Assembly: GCA_020635085.1 (NCBI GenBank)
Contig: JACKAL010000004.1
Location: forward strand, 135,844-199,843
Source: Pseudobdellovibrionaceae bacterium
GTDB lineage: Bacteria > Bdellovibrionota > Bdellovibrionia > Bdellovibrionales > JAGQZY01
Direction: 5' to 3'
Length of the DNA stretch: 64,000 nucleotides
Shown here: piece by piece, positions 8,301 to 14,972 of the stretch
Numbering within the stretch: position 1 is the stretch's first letter
How the letters are laid out: each line of letters starts with the position of its first letter
Notes under the pieces: generated by a model
The model's database searches: none
What the model was told of the DNA's origin: nothing
The model's input: the letters and a program-made list of their open reading frames with translations, nothing else
Made by a program: the position numbers and the translations under genes

Positions 8301-10757
8301 TACTCGACTGTTGCAACCAATCTTGTGAATGGTCAAAACGGCAGCTGTTCGGTGGATAGTGGCTTAACAACTGCTGATGATGGAAGCACGGGTTGTTACT
8401 ACTGGTCTTCATCGCCTGTGAGCGGGTACTTACGCGTACGCGTTGTGGTGCAAGATAGCGATGGTTTGACTGCTGGATTTAGCTCTGTGCCGATGAACGT
8501 GGCCTCAAGCATTCGTTTCCTTGCTGGCAACACCGATCCAGGAACAAATCTTTCGGCGCAAGCCGCTATATTCTTATCAGTACGACTGGAAAATATTATA
8601 TCTCAAGATAGTCACTCACTTGTCGTGACACGCGATGGGACGGTGTTTTTTAAAGACATGAACCGTGGGATTTTAAAAGTGGACCCATCAGATGGCGTAC
8701 AACGCTTATTCATTCCCCAAACAGGAACATCAAGCGGCGATGGAGGCCCAGCGACAAATGCCACTATTCGCTTAGGCTATAAAATAGCTCTCGATTCAAA
8801 CTACCCAACTCAACGTTTGTGGATCTACGATTATAACCGCATTCGCCGTGTGGATTTAGCTACGGGTATTATTGATACAATAATTGGCGGTGGTACCGAT
8901 AATAACGACACTGTAGCGTCACCACTGAATGTTAAGACAGACTATCCCGCATCAGATCCAGATGGTTGGCGTCATATGATCCCATTCCTGATACTACCAA
9001 GCGGTGATGTTATATTCCAAGGCGGTAACGACGGCTACTATGATACAAAATATTCGGGATCATACCGTGTAAAACACTACCATGCGGATACAGGACAGAC
9101 GACAAGTTTCCGTGTGACAAGTATTACATCAACCAGTCAACATGCATCAGGCACAGACCTTATCGATTGTCACACGCGAGGTGTGGGGTTTCGCTATGAT
9201 AAGGCGACAAGTACAATCACCGACCGTCTTTTAAATATTCGTTTTCATCCTTATTGGGGCGGTGGTGAGTGTTCGACCTTTGGCGATCAAGGTGGCTTTG
9301 TATCTGTCGATGCATCGGGTGTGGGTGCTGGCGCGGGAATGCATCCACCGCGTATTACTACCTACATGGAGCGACATGCCTTATACACAGGGCTTGACGG
9401 TGAGCTCTATGCTTATAGCAGATATGCACCGAATGGTCTGTGGAAGTTTATCCCCGGTTCACCGGGGAGTTGGACACAACTCCTCGGTCATGCCGATGGA
9501 CAAGCCGGCCAATGTGATGATTTTACTGACGCCCTTTCCTGCCATACGTATATTCATGATGTGTTTGTACAAGAAGATGGAACCGTTTACTTTTTAGATT
9601 ATGGACGCATTCGTACGATCACGCCCGCCAATAAAGTGGTTACTCTTATGGGTCAAGGTGTAACATCGGGAGTGGGTGGTTCGGCTCTTGCCGCCAGATT
9701 AGGTACAGGTTTACGTCACTTCCAGCTACGTAACGATGGCGGCATGACTTTATCTAGTACAACAGATAGTAAGTTTTATGAATTTATGCCGGATGGATCG
9801 TTTTACCACATTGCCGGCAATGGTTTATATGGAGGAGCGGTAACCAATGGTGTGGACGCACGCACACAACCAGTAAACCTAGAATGGCCAGCCAGCTCTG
9901 GAGACAAATTTGGTGTCGATCCCGCAACCGGAGATCTCTATCATCACAATGGGGATTATCAAGTGCGACGTTTGAAGCGCGACACAGCATCTGTCGGATC
10001 CACTGGTGCTTGGGAAGACTTTTTGGGAAATACAGGCTCGCTCAATTGGGCCGATCCAAGTGCAGATGGTACAACCAATTATAACTTCAACGCCGACTGT
10101 GCTACTTTTGGTTATAATAGTGGGACCATGATGACTCCGACGTGTTGGTATGGTCCCATCATTCAAGGGTTTTTTAGTAACAAAATCCTAATTCACAAAG
10201 ATGACTTTGCGCGTGACCAAACAACGAGTAACTGGTTACTCCGAGACAAAATGCTTAAAATTTATGATGCCACAACAAAAGTACAGACACATCTCGTCGG
10301 GATTAATGATCCAATTAGCACGGGACGCTACGACAACGTTTGCGCAGATGGAGATTTACTTTCTACCTGCGAATACATCTCGTCCTATGCCTACCGGACT
10401 CTACCGGCCCAATACGATAGCGTGAATAATGCGTGGATGACTGCTCGTGCAGACTGGGCACGCGTTTACTATATGATCCCCGGGGGCAATATGCTCTATA
10501 TCAACACGGACCAACCCGTTCACGCGTTTGCTTATCGTCGCAATGCTAGCGACGAATATATTTATTACTGCTCCAATACCACAAGACAAATTCGCCGTCG
10601 TCACATAAATTCCGGAACAGAAATAGCTCTAAGCTGGCCGATCACATCTATAAAATGTGATATGGGCTCTATGCATTGGAGCACAACGCGTAATTCGCTC
10701 ATCTTTGTTTATGAACAAAACGGGCTCAATGGTATTGCAGAATATCTAGACCCATAA
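2310..10757 (+). CDS. Giant surface lipoprotein: about 20 Ig-like modules plus C-terminal NHL-like beta-propeller
   Basis: A 2815-residue exported protein. The start is GTG 2310, chosen because it is followed directly by a lipoprotein signal (LITLVIGC, lipid Cys22). Residues about 30-355 hold divergent Ig-like modules. Residues 356-1726 are three copies of a 457-residue super-repeat, each made of five modules of 85-100 residues. Most modules carry paired Cys (TGxCETG...C) and end in TQTDxAxN and a short linker (RDTVAPT-like). One more module follows (about 1727-1815), then two diverged domains to about 2065. Residues 2067-2815 look like NHL/teneurin-type propeller blades, with GDGGPATNATI and RIRRVDLATGIIDTIIGGG. 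Paired Cys fit an oxidising extracellular setting. A role in adhesion, prey contact or cell-surface architecture is inference. The gene stands alone between long spacers. Confidence 0.9.
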   Translation: MDLKNFHHLLWALVLITLVIGCDVKVDVKSDSFDASNKITGFSSPSEADFTSESYYDFTWPGYVLNGSDANSTSSVRVAAASEDLYHISVYADSNCSTQPVLEVDQGTNEYRLNSLNTENQPMTLGVQVRFADGTLGPVNCSSPVEKDITAPLMTLTSSSPSPTNQASLTLTGTCNDNRKIDDTPVYLCIKSGGSCTSSDFTTNLACNNGTFTYTFSPAEGFYDIKSYSIDHAENKSLTQSLGLVIVDRSAPSNVIFTAPTVPSTIGTNSYVFAWAGSDVGLAGLSTTAPYQWTLYNSNNCTGASVSSGTTTSATTTASSLIDGQLYTLSVTATDEAGNTNSAVCSQPISIAMSAPVLSLQDSTNTIPANQQTHAKTNLISATITGDPAAAAWCLSETQSSQPTSSVCNGGAWVTVRPTSFTLSGGDGTKTVYLWIKDSLDNVIALNGTDNIVLDTVAPVITFSSPAANSSHNATIDVTGTCEAGLSVDFSGSGLSAPSSTTCPAGTFSQTLTFSSGDGAKIINASQTDAASNSTQITRTFINDTTPPVLTITAPAALTEVQSTLTLTGACETGLSVDITGDISGPVSAACPAGTYSQSITLSAGDGTKTVTVTQTDAASNATSVSRDFVRDNVPPALTQTLLATPLYTNTDSVTYGGACESGYSIDIKLGATTENSIACIASNWTYTVATQTSDATYNYSFIQTDAAGNSTTITAQWIRDTVAPTLTLSAPTSFTTLGDAVTFTGTCEVGLPNDIAVSITDTNTTACSAGSWSYAVANQTTDSTRSYNFTLTDQAGNSTTVTGSWTRVTSTPALALSDSTNTIPANQSTYAKTTGIDATITSDTAAVAWCLSETQTTQPSAATCTGGAWVTTRPTSFTLSGSDGAKTIYLWIKDSLDQVLNATSTDSITLDTTAPTPLAISTPASGSSHNASATLTGTCETGLNVDIAGAGLSTTYSIACSGSAYSQAVTFTAGEGAKAITVTQTDNASNVTQVTTSLINDTIAPVITITSPAVNFNTQGSITLTGACETGLNIVFSGDINAQAPVACSGGAYSQALTLSGADGTKNVVVTQTDAAGNSASDNRNFIKDTVAPVITQTTLSDPYYSNTNSITFGGSCESGYSVTIKLGASTESSVACMASTWSYAVASQTSDATYNYTFIQTDAAGNSASATGQWIRDTVAPTLTISPASYITFGNSVTFSGTCEFGIGATIFITGADTTTTTCNMGGIWSYTVAAQTTNATRNYNFSYTDQAGNNTTVAGSWQRNLVAPVLTLTDSTNTIPANQNTYAKTTSISVSVSAVAGAVGWCLSETQTTQPTAATCNGGTWVGTSPTSFTLSTPDGAKTVYVWIKDSLDQVSSLGDSKGMTLDRVAPSLAYTSPNAGTSHNATITLAGTCETGITVYITGTGVSGAPTATCSGGSFSQAVTFSAGEGSKSIDITQTDNASNSTTVNRSFINDTIAPNLTIATPAANTSAQSSVTLTGACETGLNIQFAGDLLSTLNVACSGGAYSQTVFFSAGDGNKTVTATQVDAASNTTNVSRTFIRDNVAPVITQTNLSYPYYSNTNTVTFGGVCETGLTVTIKKAGVTENTTTCTASTWAYAVATQTTDATRNYSFEQTDGAGNLGSTTGQWIRDTVAPTLTFTSSSSFLTASNTVTFTGNCEAGLPSPIAVSGTDTNTTACSSGSWSYTVATKTTDNTRNYNFTLTDQAGNATTINGTWERNTNVPNLTITSSTRVVNTANSTTFSGGCETGLNIEIRLGGVLENTITCPAGTYSYTVATQTTDGSRSYELRQTNALLLSTNVNGTWIRDTTAPMFTANQMDINENAVETNVARVEVDLQAVDATTNITHFCLKLNNTAPTGGDSCFIAVDAPSVGLTPALTLNLVNYQFNVPIVPDTYTIYGWAKDEAGNVSSLTAAGTGTALQDKDEINFVVYNPPTITSVVIGSNDNPADPPSSGDLTIGAGQPIYIKWTASDDKPLGSNPITILFTTDDQTYSTVATNLVNGQNGSCSVDSGLTTADDGSTGCYYWSSSPVSGYLRVRVVVQDSDGLTAGFSSVPMNVASSIRFLAGNTDPGTNLSAQAAIFLSVRLENIISQDSHSLVVTRDGTVFFKDMNRGILKVDPSDGVQRLFIPQTGTSSGDGGPATNATIRLGYKIALDSNYPTQRLWIYDYNRIRRVDLATGIIDTIIGGGTDNNDTVASPLNVKTDYPASDPDGWRHMIPFLILPSGDVIFQGGNDGYYDTKYSGSYRVKHYHADTGQTTSFRVTSITSTSQHASGTDLIDCHTRGVGFRYDKATSTITDRLLNIRFHPYWGGGECSTFGDQGGFVSVDASGVGAGAGMHPPRITTYMERHALYTGLDGELYAYSRYAPNGLWKFIPGSPGSWTQLLGHADGQAGQCDDFTDALSCHTYIHDVFVQEDGTVYFLDYGRIRTITPANKVVTLMGQGVTSGVGGSALAARLGTGLRHFQLRNDGGMTLSSTTDSKFYEFMPDGSFYHIAGNGLYGGAVTNGVDARTQPVNLEWPASSGDKFGVDPATGDLYHHNGDYQVRRLKRDTASVGSTGAWEDFLGNTGSLNWADPSADGTTNYNFNADCATFGYNSGTMMTPTCWYGPIIQGFFSNKILIHKDDFARDQTTSNWLLRDKMLKIYDATTKVQTHLVGINDPISTGRYDNVCADGDLLSTCEYISSYAYRTLPAQYDSVNNAWMTARADWARVYYMIPGGNMLYINTDQPVHAFAYRRNASDEYIYYCSNTTRQIRRRHINSGTEIALSWPITSIKCDMGSMHWSTTRNSLIFVYEQNGLNGIAEYLDP
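3376..4742 (+). repeat. Super-repeat copy 1 inside the giant lipoprotein gene
   Basis: About 1367 bp. It begins with the module containing LQDSTNTIPANQQTHAKT and AAWCLSETQ, then SHNATIDVTGTCEAG, LTLTGACETGLSVD, a TNTDSVTYGGACESG module and a DAVTFTGTCEVGLP module. Confidence 0.8.
4743..6116 (+). repeat. Super-repeat copy 2 inside the giant lipoprotein gene
   Basis: About 1374 bp, with the same five-module order as copy 1: LSDSTNTIPANQSTYAKT, SSHNASATLTGTCETG, SITLTGACETGLN, SNTNSITFGGSCESG, NSVTFSGTCEFG. Confidence 0.8.
6117..7487 (+). repeat. Super-repeat copy 3 inside the giant lipoprotein gene
   Basis: About 1371 bp, again in the same module order: LTDSTNTIPANQNTYAKT, TSHNATITLAGTCETG, SVTLTGACETGLN, SNTNTVTFGGVCETG, NTVTFTGNCEAGLP. 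One further module of the last type follows at about 7488-7740. Confidence 0.8.
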
Positions 10758-10932
10758 TACTGTTAGAAAACCCGATAATGTCCTATAAAAGAAAATAAAG
10801 AGAGACGTACAGATTTTTCTACACCACGTGTGTTCTGATATTCAATTGTTCAAAAGATATCCGTGACTATTTTATCAAAATAATCGAAGCGAGATGGAAT
10901 GCGCACAATATAAATTACAAGACAATCTCTCT

Positions 10933-12273
10933 CTAGAAACTAAAACCGGCCATAAGTTCAAGAGCATAATAAGTAGACGTGCGACTACCTACAGACGCTT
11001 GGTTCGTACTAGTTACCACGTCATCTTTAAAACTACGAGTCGCTCCTTTTAAAGCTGCTCCTGTAAAAAAACCACGTCTTGCGAACTGGTACACAGCACC
11101 TAACTGCCCTTGTAGATTACTACCGGTAATCTTTGTTGTCGTAAGAGAGTTGGCCTGGGACGACAAAACTTGAGCATACTGCAAATCAACATAATAGATC
11201 CAGCGTTTAGCCGTTTGATAGTCAAACCGTAGCCCTAAAATACCATTATCCAAACGCATATCCTGAACACTAATCGTAGTCGGAGATAGTTGAAAAAAGT
11301 AAGGCGATTTTTGTCGCTCCACACCCAAATAAGGTGTCATCTCTAAATGCTTGCTCAACATATGAAAGTGAGTCTGCAATAGCAATCCATACTGGATAAA
11401 TTGAAAATCGCTGTCGATTAAAAGAAAATTTGCACTATCCGACTTAAAGCTACCGATGGTCTGCTGAAAATAAAGTTTAGACGAAACGACATCCCAAAAT
11501 GTTCGTGTCTGAAAGTTGAAACCAAAGCTAGGAAACATAGAGCCACTGGCCTGAATATTACTTAGAGTCGTATGAGTTTGCTTAAAATTAAAAAGTCCGG
11601 CTTCAGTGGTCAGCCAAAATTTATTGTTTTGTAGCCATTCAGGATAATCATCTAGCACACGTACCACTACTTCAGTAGTTTGCTTTTCTGTTTGTACCTG
11701 GGCAATGTTTCTCTCGGCACAAACTTGATTGAGTACAGTTTCACTCATAGCGTTTTCTACCTTTTGCGTACATGGTGCGCATTTCGCAGGCTCAGTAACA
11801 AATTCCGACTCTGTCAGCTCTACAGGAGATACTCCGTCGGTTGATGCCATCTCGCGTTCGCAAACGTGTACTTTTTTTCTTTGTGCGATAAAATTACCTG
11901 TACCCTCGTAGACTGTAGTTACTGTATGGGGAGATATCGTATCAAATGGTAAACGCTCACCTTTGTCGTTAAAGGCCTCTACCCGCCAGTAATAGTGTGT
12001 ATTGGGATAGACCATGAGATGTTTTTTAAACGCTTTTACCCGAAACAACCGCCCCTTAGTAAAATCAGCACTTTGTGAGATGGTTAAATAATAGTAGGCA
12101 GCGTCTTGAATTTTTTTCCAATGAACAACGGCCGGGACTTTACCTAATTCATCGTAATTGTCAGTATGATATATGGAATCCGAAGTTTGCACCGTAGGCT
12201 GTACATCAGAGCAGGCCGCTTTAATCCCTATAAGCTGAATAATAAAAGTAAGTGTAAAAAAAAGTCTTTTCAC
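10933..12273 (-). CDS. Secreted protein with N-terminal fibronectin-like domain and C-terminal outer-membrane beta-barrel
   Basis: The 446-residue protein starts at GTG 12273 (AAGG just upstream) with a signal peptide (RLFFTLTFIIQLIGIKA). Residues about 40-120 resemble a fibronectin/FecR-associated fold: VPAVVHWKKIQDAAYYYLTI, and PNTHYYWRVEAFNDKG. A Cys-bearing linker (CAPC, several single Cys) follows. From about residue 225 on, amphipathic strands alternate aromatic residues, and the chain ends in ALELMAGFSF. A terminal Phe is the usual outer-membrane barrel signature. It is convergent with the giant Ig/NHL lipoprotein gene (175 bp apart), so a partnership as surface anchor is possible but unproven. 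No specific family name is recognised. Confidence 0.72.
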   Translation of the reverse strand: MKRLFFTLTFIIQLIGIKAACSDVQPTVQTSDSIYHTDNYDELGKVPAVVHWKKIQDAAYYYLTISQSADFTKGRLFRVKAFKKHLMVYPNTHYYWRVEAFNDKGERLPFDTISPHTVTTVYEGTGNFIAQRKKVHVCEREMASTDGVSPVELTESEFVTEPAKCAPCTQKVENAMSETVLNQVCAERNIAQVQTEKQTTEVVVRVLDDYPEWLQNNKFWLTTEAGLFNFKQTHTTLSNIQASGSMFPSFGFNFQTRTFWDVVSSKLYFQQTIGSFKSDSANFLLIDSDFQFIQYGLLLQTHFHMLSKHLEMTPYLGVERQKSPYFFQLSPTTISVQDMRLDNGILGLRFDYQTAKRWIYYVDLQYAQVLSSQANSLTTTKITGSNLQGQLGAVYQFARRGFFTGAALKGATRSFKDDVVTSTNQASVGSRTSTYYALELMAGFSF

Positions 12274-12641
12274 AACCTTAGCAGAATATCATGGTTGTAA
12301 AATAAGACTCATTGTCTATATTTGTTCTTCCTTAAAAATTGGTCTTTGTGATGGTCTATACCTGCTTAAGACCAGGAGGTATCTGTATCTGACTGGACGT
12401 TGTGATGAAATCCCACCCCACTCCCATTAATGGTTCTTTCTTTTATTTGTGGGAATTTTATGAAAAAGTCCCTCCAGAACGCAAAGTGCATTTAAGCAAG
12501 GGGTCCAAAGGGGGATTTTTTACAAATAATGAAAAAAATTTATAACCATAAATACAAACTAGAAATATCAATAATTTAAGTTATACATAGTCAATCTGTA
12601 TTTTTAATACATTGGTTTAATTAGTAAACCTGGGAGTTTTC
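12274..12641. other. Divergent intergenic region between the beta-barrel gene and the PLD gene
   Basis: It holds one candidate small gene (12405-12545) and a partial inverted repeat: ATACCT near 12359 with AGGTAT near 12377. The last 100 bp before the PLD start are very AT-rich and probably contain its promoter. No riboswitch fold was convincing. Confidence 0.5.
12405..12545 (+). CDS. Candidate small protein (46 residues), possibly a gene remnant
   Basis: An ATG 12405 frame ends at TAA 12543-12545. The predicted peptide has protein-like composition (FFYLWEFYEKVPPERKVHLS, then KGSKGGFFTNNEKN) rather than the low-complexity look of chance frames in AT-rich spacer. A GGACG sequence lies about 6 bases upstream. 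There is no signal peptide or membrane segment. It could be a true small gene or the start of a decayed one. No family was recognised. Confidence 0.35.
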   Translation: MKSHPTPINGSFFYLWEFYEKVPPERKVHLSKGSKGGFFTNNEKNL

Positions 12642-13946
12642 ATGAGATCTATCGCTTTTATCTTAAGTTTTTCTTTAATCATTAATATTGCCTGGGCACA
12701 ATCTAATATTACTGATCTACAGTTGATGCATACAACTCCTGTTTGTAGTCACCCTGGGAAAACAGCTGCATGGTGTACACACGACGATATGGTCGAATCG
12801 TCAAAAGCATCTGGTATGATCGATAAAATCAATGCCCAGATTGATCTCGCTAAAGACAGTAGTAAGGCAAATATATATGTAGCCTACTTTAGTTTTTCCA
12901 ACAAACCTGTTTTCCGAAAACTTTGTGATAAAGCCAAAGAAGGTATTAATATCGAATTTTTCTTAGATAACAGCTATCGTGGGACAGATCTCACAAATGA
13001 GCTCGTCGCGTGTGCCACAAGAAATAACGTTCACTTTCATTTTATGGGTAAAACAGATGTATCTGACCCCAACAACATCGTTTGGCGTTTGCACCATAAC
13101 AAATTTTTAATCGTTGATTCCGGTGAAGATGACACTATTAAAATCAATTTCTCGAGTGGTAATCTTTCGTCTTTCGGTACATCATTACATTTTGATCATT
13201 GGGTCACGGCTACAGTACAACGCAATTCAAACATGTATGCCACTCATCTTTGTGTTGTATCTTCCATGAAAAAAGCGCTTGATATCGATAACGATGGTCA
13301 GGATGATAGTATTGATGATCCTGAAGTTTATCGCCAATCCCTAAACTCCTGTCTTAAAAAATCTAATGCCCTGTCGATCGATGAGGCTCTACGCACAGAA
13401 AAAATTGCCCCACTCTTTTCGCCAAATCCAAATAACACAATCGCTAGAACTCTTATTCAAGAAATAGAGAATGTTCCAGCTGGTCAAAAAATTGCTGGTG
13501 CTATTCAACATTTCACCCACAGCTCTATTGCCAGCGCCCTGGTCGATGCTTGCCAACGTGGCGTTGAAGTCAAAATGATTATGGATGATGATGTGCTTTC
13601 CGGTGAAAGCGAAGTTCCCGGCGTTGGTGAATTCTTTAACTCTTATCTTGATAATACGTGTATTCAGATTCAATTTATGCAGACAAATGCCTCAGAACAC
13701 CAAATGATGCATAATAAATTTCTTATGCTCGGTGATAAATATGTCTTTGCCGGAGCCGGTCATTTTACATACTCTGCAATGACAAAAAACTATGAGAACT
13801 TCTATCTTATGGAAGATCGTACGATTCATCAGCAGTACCAAGAGCTATTTGATTTTATGTGGAATATGTCACTTACAAAAGAGCAGGCAACACCCAACGG
13901 GGATTCAGACACACCCACAACTCCCGAGGATCCATCGTCAACATAG
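12642..13946 (+). CDS. Secreted phospholipase D-like protein (two HKD motifs)
   Basis: A 434-residue protein with signal peptide MRSIAFILSFSLIINIAWA and a probable cut before QS. It has the duplicated PLD/nuclease fold. The first motif is HHNKFLIVD (His152, Lys154, Asp159) followed by SSGNLS. The second is MHNKFLMLGD (His357, Lys359), where the Asp comes one residue later than in the consensus HxKx4D, followed by GAGHFTYSAM. In the family, two HKD halves form one active site that cleaves phosphodiester bonds in phospholipids or nucleic acid. The substrate here is unknown. The C-terminus is a Thr/Pro/Asp tail. Because it is exported, it may act on prey or environmental lipids or DNA, or as an extracellular nuclease; this is inference. 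Confidence 0.85.
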   Translation: MRSIAFILSFSLIINIAWAQSNITDLQLMHTTPVCSHPGKTAAWCTHDDMVESSKASGMIDKINAQIDLAKDSSKANIYVAYFSFSNKPVFRKLCDKAKEGINIEFFLDNSYRGTDLTNELVACATRNNVHFHFMGKTDVSDPNNIVWRLHHNKFLIVDSGEDDTIKINFSSGNLSSFGTSLHFDHWVTATVQRNSNMYATHLCVVSSMKKALDIDNDGQDDSIDDPEVYRQSLNSCLKKSNALSIDEALRTEKIAPLFSPNPNNTIARTLIQEIENVPAGQKIAGAIQHFTHSSIASALVDACQRGVEVKMIMDDDVLSGESEVPGVGEFFNSYLDNTCIQIQFMQTNASEHQMMHNKFLMLGDKYVFAGAGHFTYSAMTKNYENFYLMEDRTIHQQYQELFDFMWNMSLTKEQATPNGDSDTPTTPEDPSST

Positions 13947-13952
13947 ACTCTC

Positions 13953-13974
13953 TTCCTCCTTAGAGAAGGAGGAA
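13953..13974. other. Perfect 9-bp hairpin after the PLD gene
   Basis: TTCCTCCTT and AAGGAGGAA enclose a 4-base loop. No T-run follows on either strand, so it is more likely an mRNA 3'-end stabiliser or processing site than a classical terminator. Confidence 0.45.
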
Positions 13975-14065
13975 AACAAAAAATCGTTAGGTTTTTAGTC
14001 ACTGACAAAGTCGCCGGGTAATTACAGAGCGACAAATAAGTGACATTTTGCGCACCACTTGTACT

Positions 14066-14094
14066 AAAAAAGAGCCCAAATGGGCTCTTTTTTT
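14066..14094 (+). terminator. Rho-independent terminator
   Basis: AAAGAGCCC and GGGCTCTTT form a GC-rich stem around AAAT, followed by a run of T. It lies downstream of the PLD gene and before the next signal-peptide gene. Confidence 0.85.
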
Positions 14095-14199
14095 ATTATC
14101 TAACCATTCGAAATTCCTCTATTTTTGTTATATACCCCAACACAAACTGGCATATAAATTGAAGAAAAGGGAAGCGTTGAATGTGAGCGGAGGCCGTTT

Positions 14200-14925
14200 A
14201 TGCGCACGTATTTTTTTATTCTTATCTTGCTCTTTAGCCACTCCGTAGTGGCACAACAAACAGCGGAAAAATCAAAAACCCCAACCAATGATCAAGACGA
14301 GACAGAGGTGGTCTGTGAAGTCGATTCTAAACTGACGGATATCTCTTACGAAGATTTACGAAAAAAATTAGAAGCTGTCCTTAGCGAAAAAAATAAGTCT
14401 CTAACTTTTCTTGACCTACGCGCACTACAAGCCCAAATGGATATCATGGTCGGCCATCTTATTTCTGAAAGTGAAATGAGCAAACCAAATGCTCTGGTAT
14501 TTTTAGAACGCACTAAAGAATATTATGAGCAGCTTGGTAATTTACTCGATAAAACAAAAGAAAATGCCAAAATCATCAAAGAAAATCACGTGGTACCACT
14601 GGCAGCAGTAACCTCTATGAAGGCAGAAATGGATAAGTGTTACGGTCTACAGACCCAGTATGCAGATATTTTTAGTATTCTCTCAAAACTCAATCGTGAC
14701 CTCAATGAAATACTCATGATGTCTCCCAGTCGTTTAAATGCTCAGAAAGAAAAAGTAAAAAATCTCCTTACACAAGTAAAACGTCTTCCAGAAGAACAAA
14801 AAATTAATTCTTCGGATTTGGTTGAAAATTTAAATTTTATGCAAATGCAAATTAATACCGTCACGCAAACTTTTGATTTCAATTCAAAAATCATTCAACT
14901 GGCAACAAGCACTTCTCCATATTAA
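14200..14925 (+). CDS. Exported coiled-coil protein of unknown function
   Basis: The 241-residue protein starts with a signal peptide (MRTYFFILILLFSHSVVA, cut before QQ). AGCGGAGG lies at good distance upstream of ATG 14200. The mature part is mostly helical and charged, with long stretches suited to coiled coils (about residues 50-130 and 160-235) and two isolated Cys. No catalytic motif or known family was recognised. It is probably a periplasmic structural or adaptor protein. It is convergent with the ABC protein gene, 47 bp away. Confidence 0.75.
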   Translation: MRTYFFILILLFSHSVVAQQTAEKSKTPTNDQDETEVVCEVDSKLTDISYEDLRKKLEAVLSEKNKSLTFLDLRALQAQMDIMVGHLISESEMSKPNALVFLERTKEYYEQLGNLLDKTKENAKIIKENHVVPLAAVTSMKAEMDKCYGLQTQYADIFSILSKLNRDLNEILMMSPSRLNAQKEKVKNLLTQVKRLPEEQKINSSDLVENLNFMQMQINTVTQTFDFNSKIIQLATSTSPY

Positions 14926-14972
14926 AAAACTATAGGGCAACTCTTGTATATGGGAAAACAACACTAAAAATT

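Noticed and set aside
12450..12530. Resemblance of AACGCAAAG and nearby bases to a c-di-GMP (GEMM) riboswitch
   Set aside because: Only the ACGCAAAG string matches. The flanking helices and the second conserved arm are absent, and the stretch lies within a better-supported small reading frame.
13953..13974. Hairpin after the PLD gene as an intrinsic terminator
   Set aside because: No T-run on either strand; a proper terminator lies about 110 bp further on.
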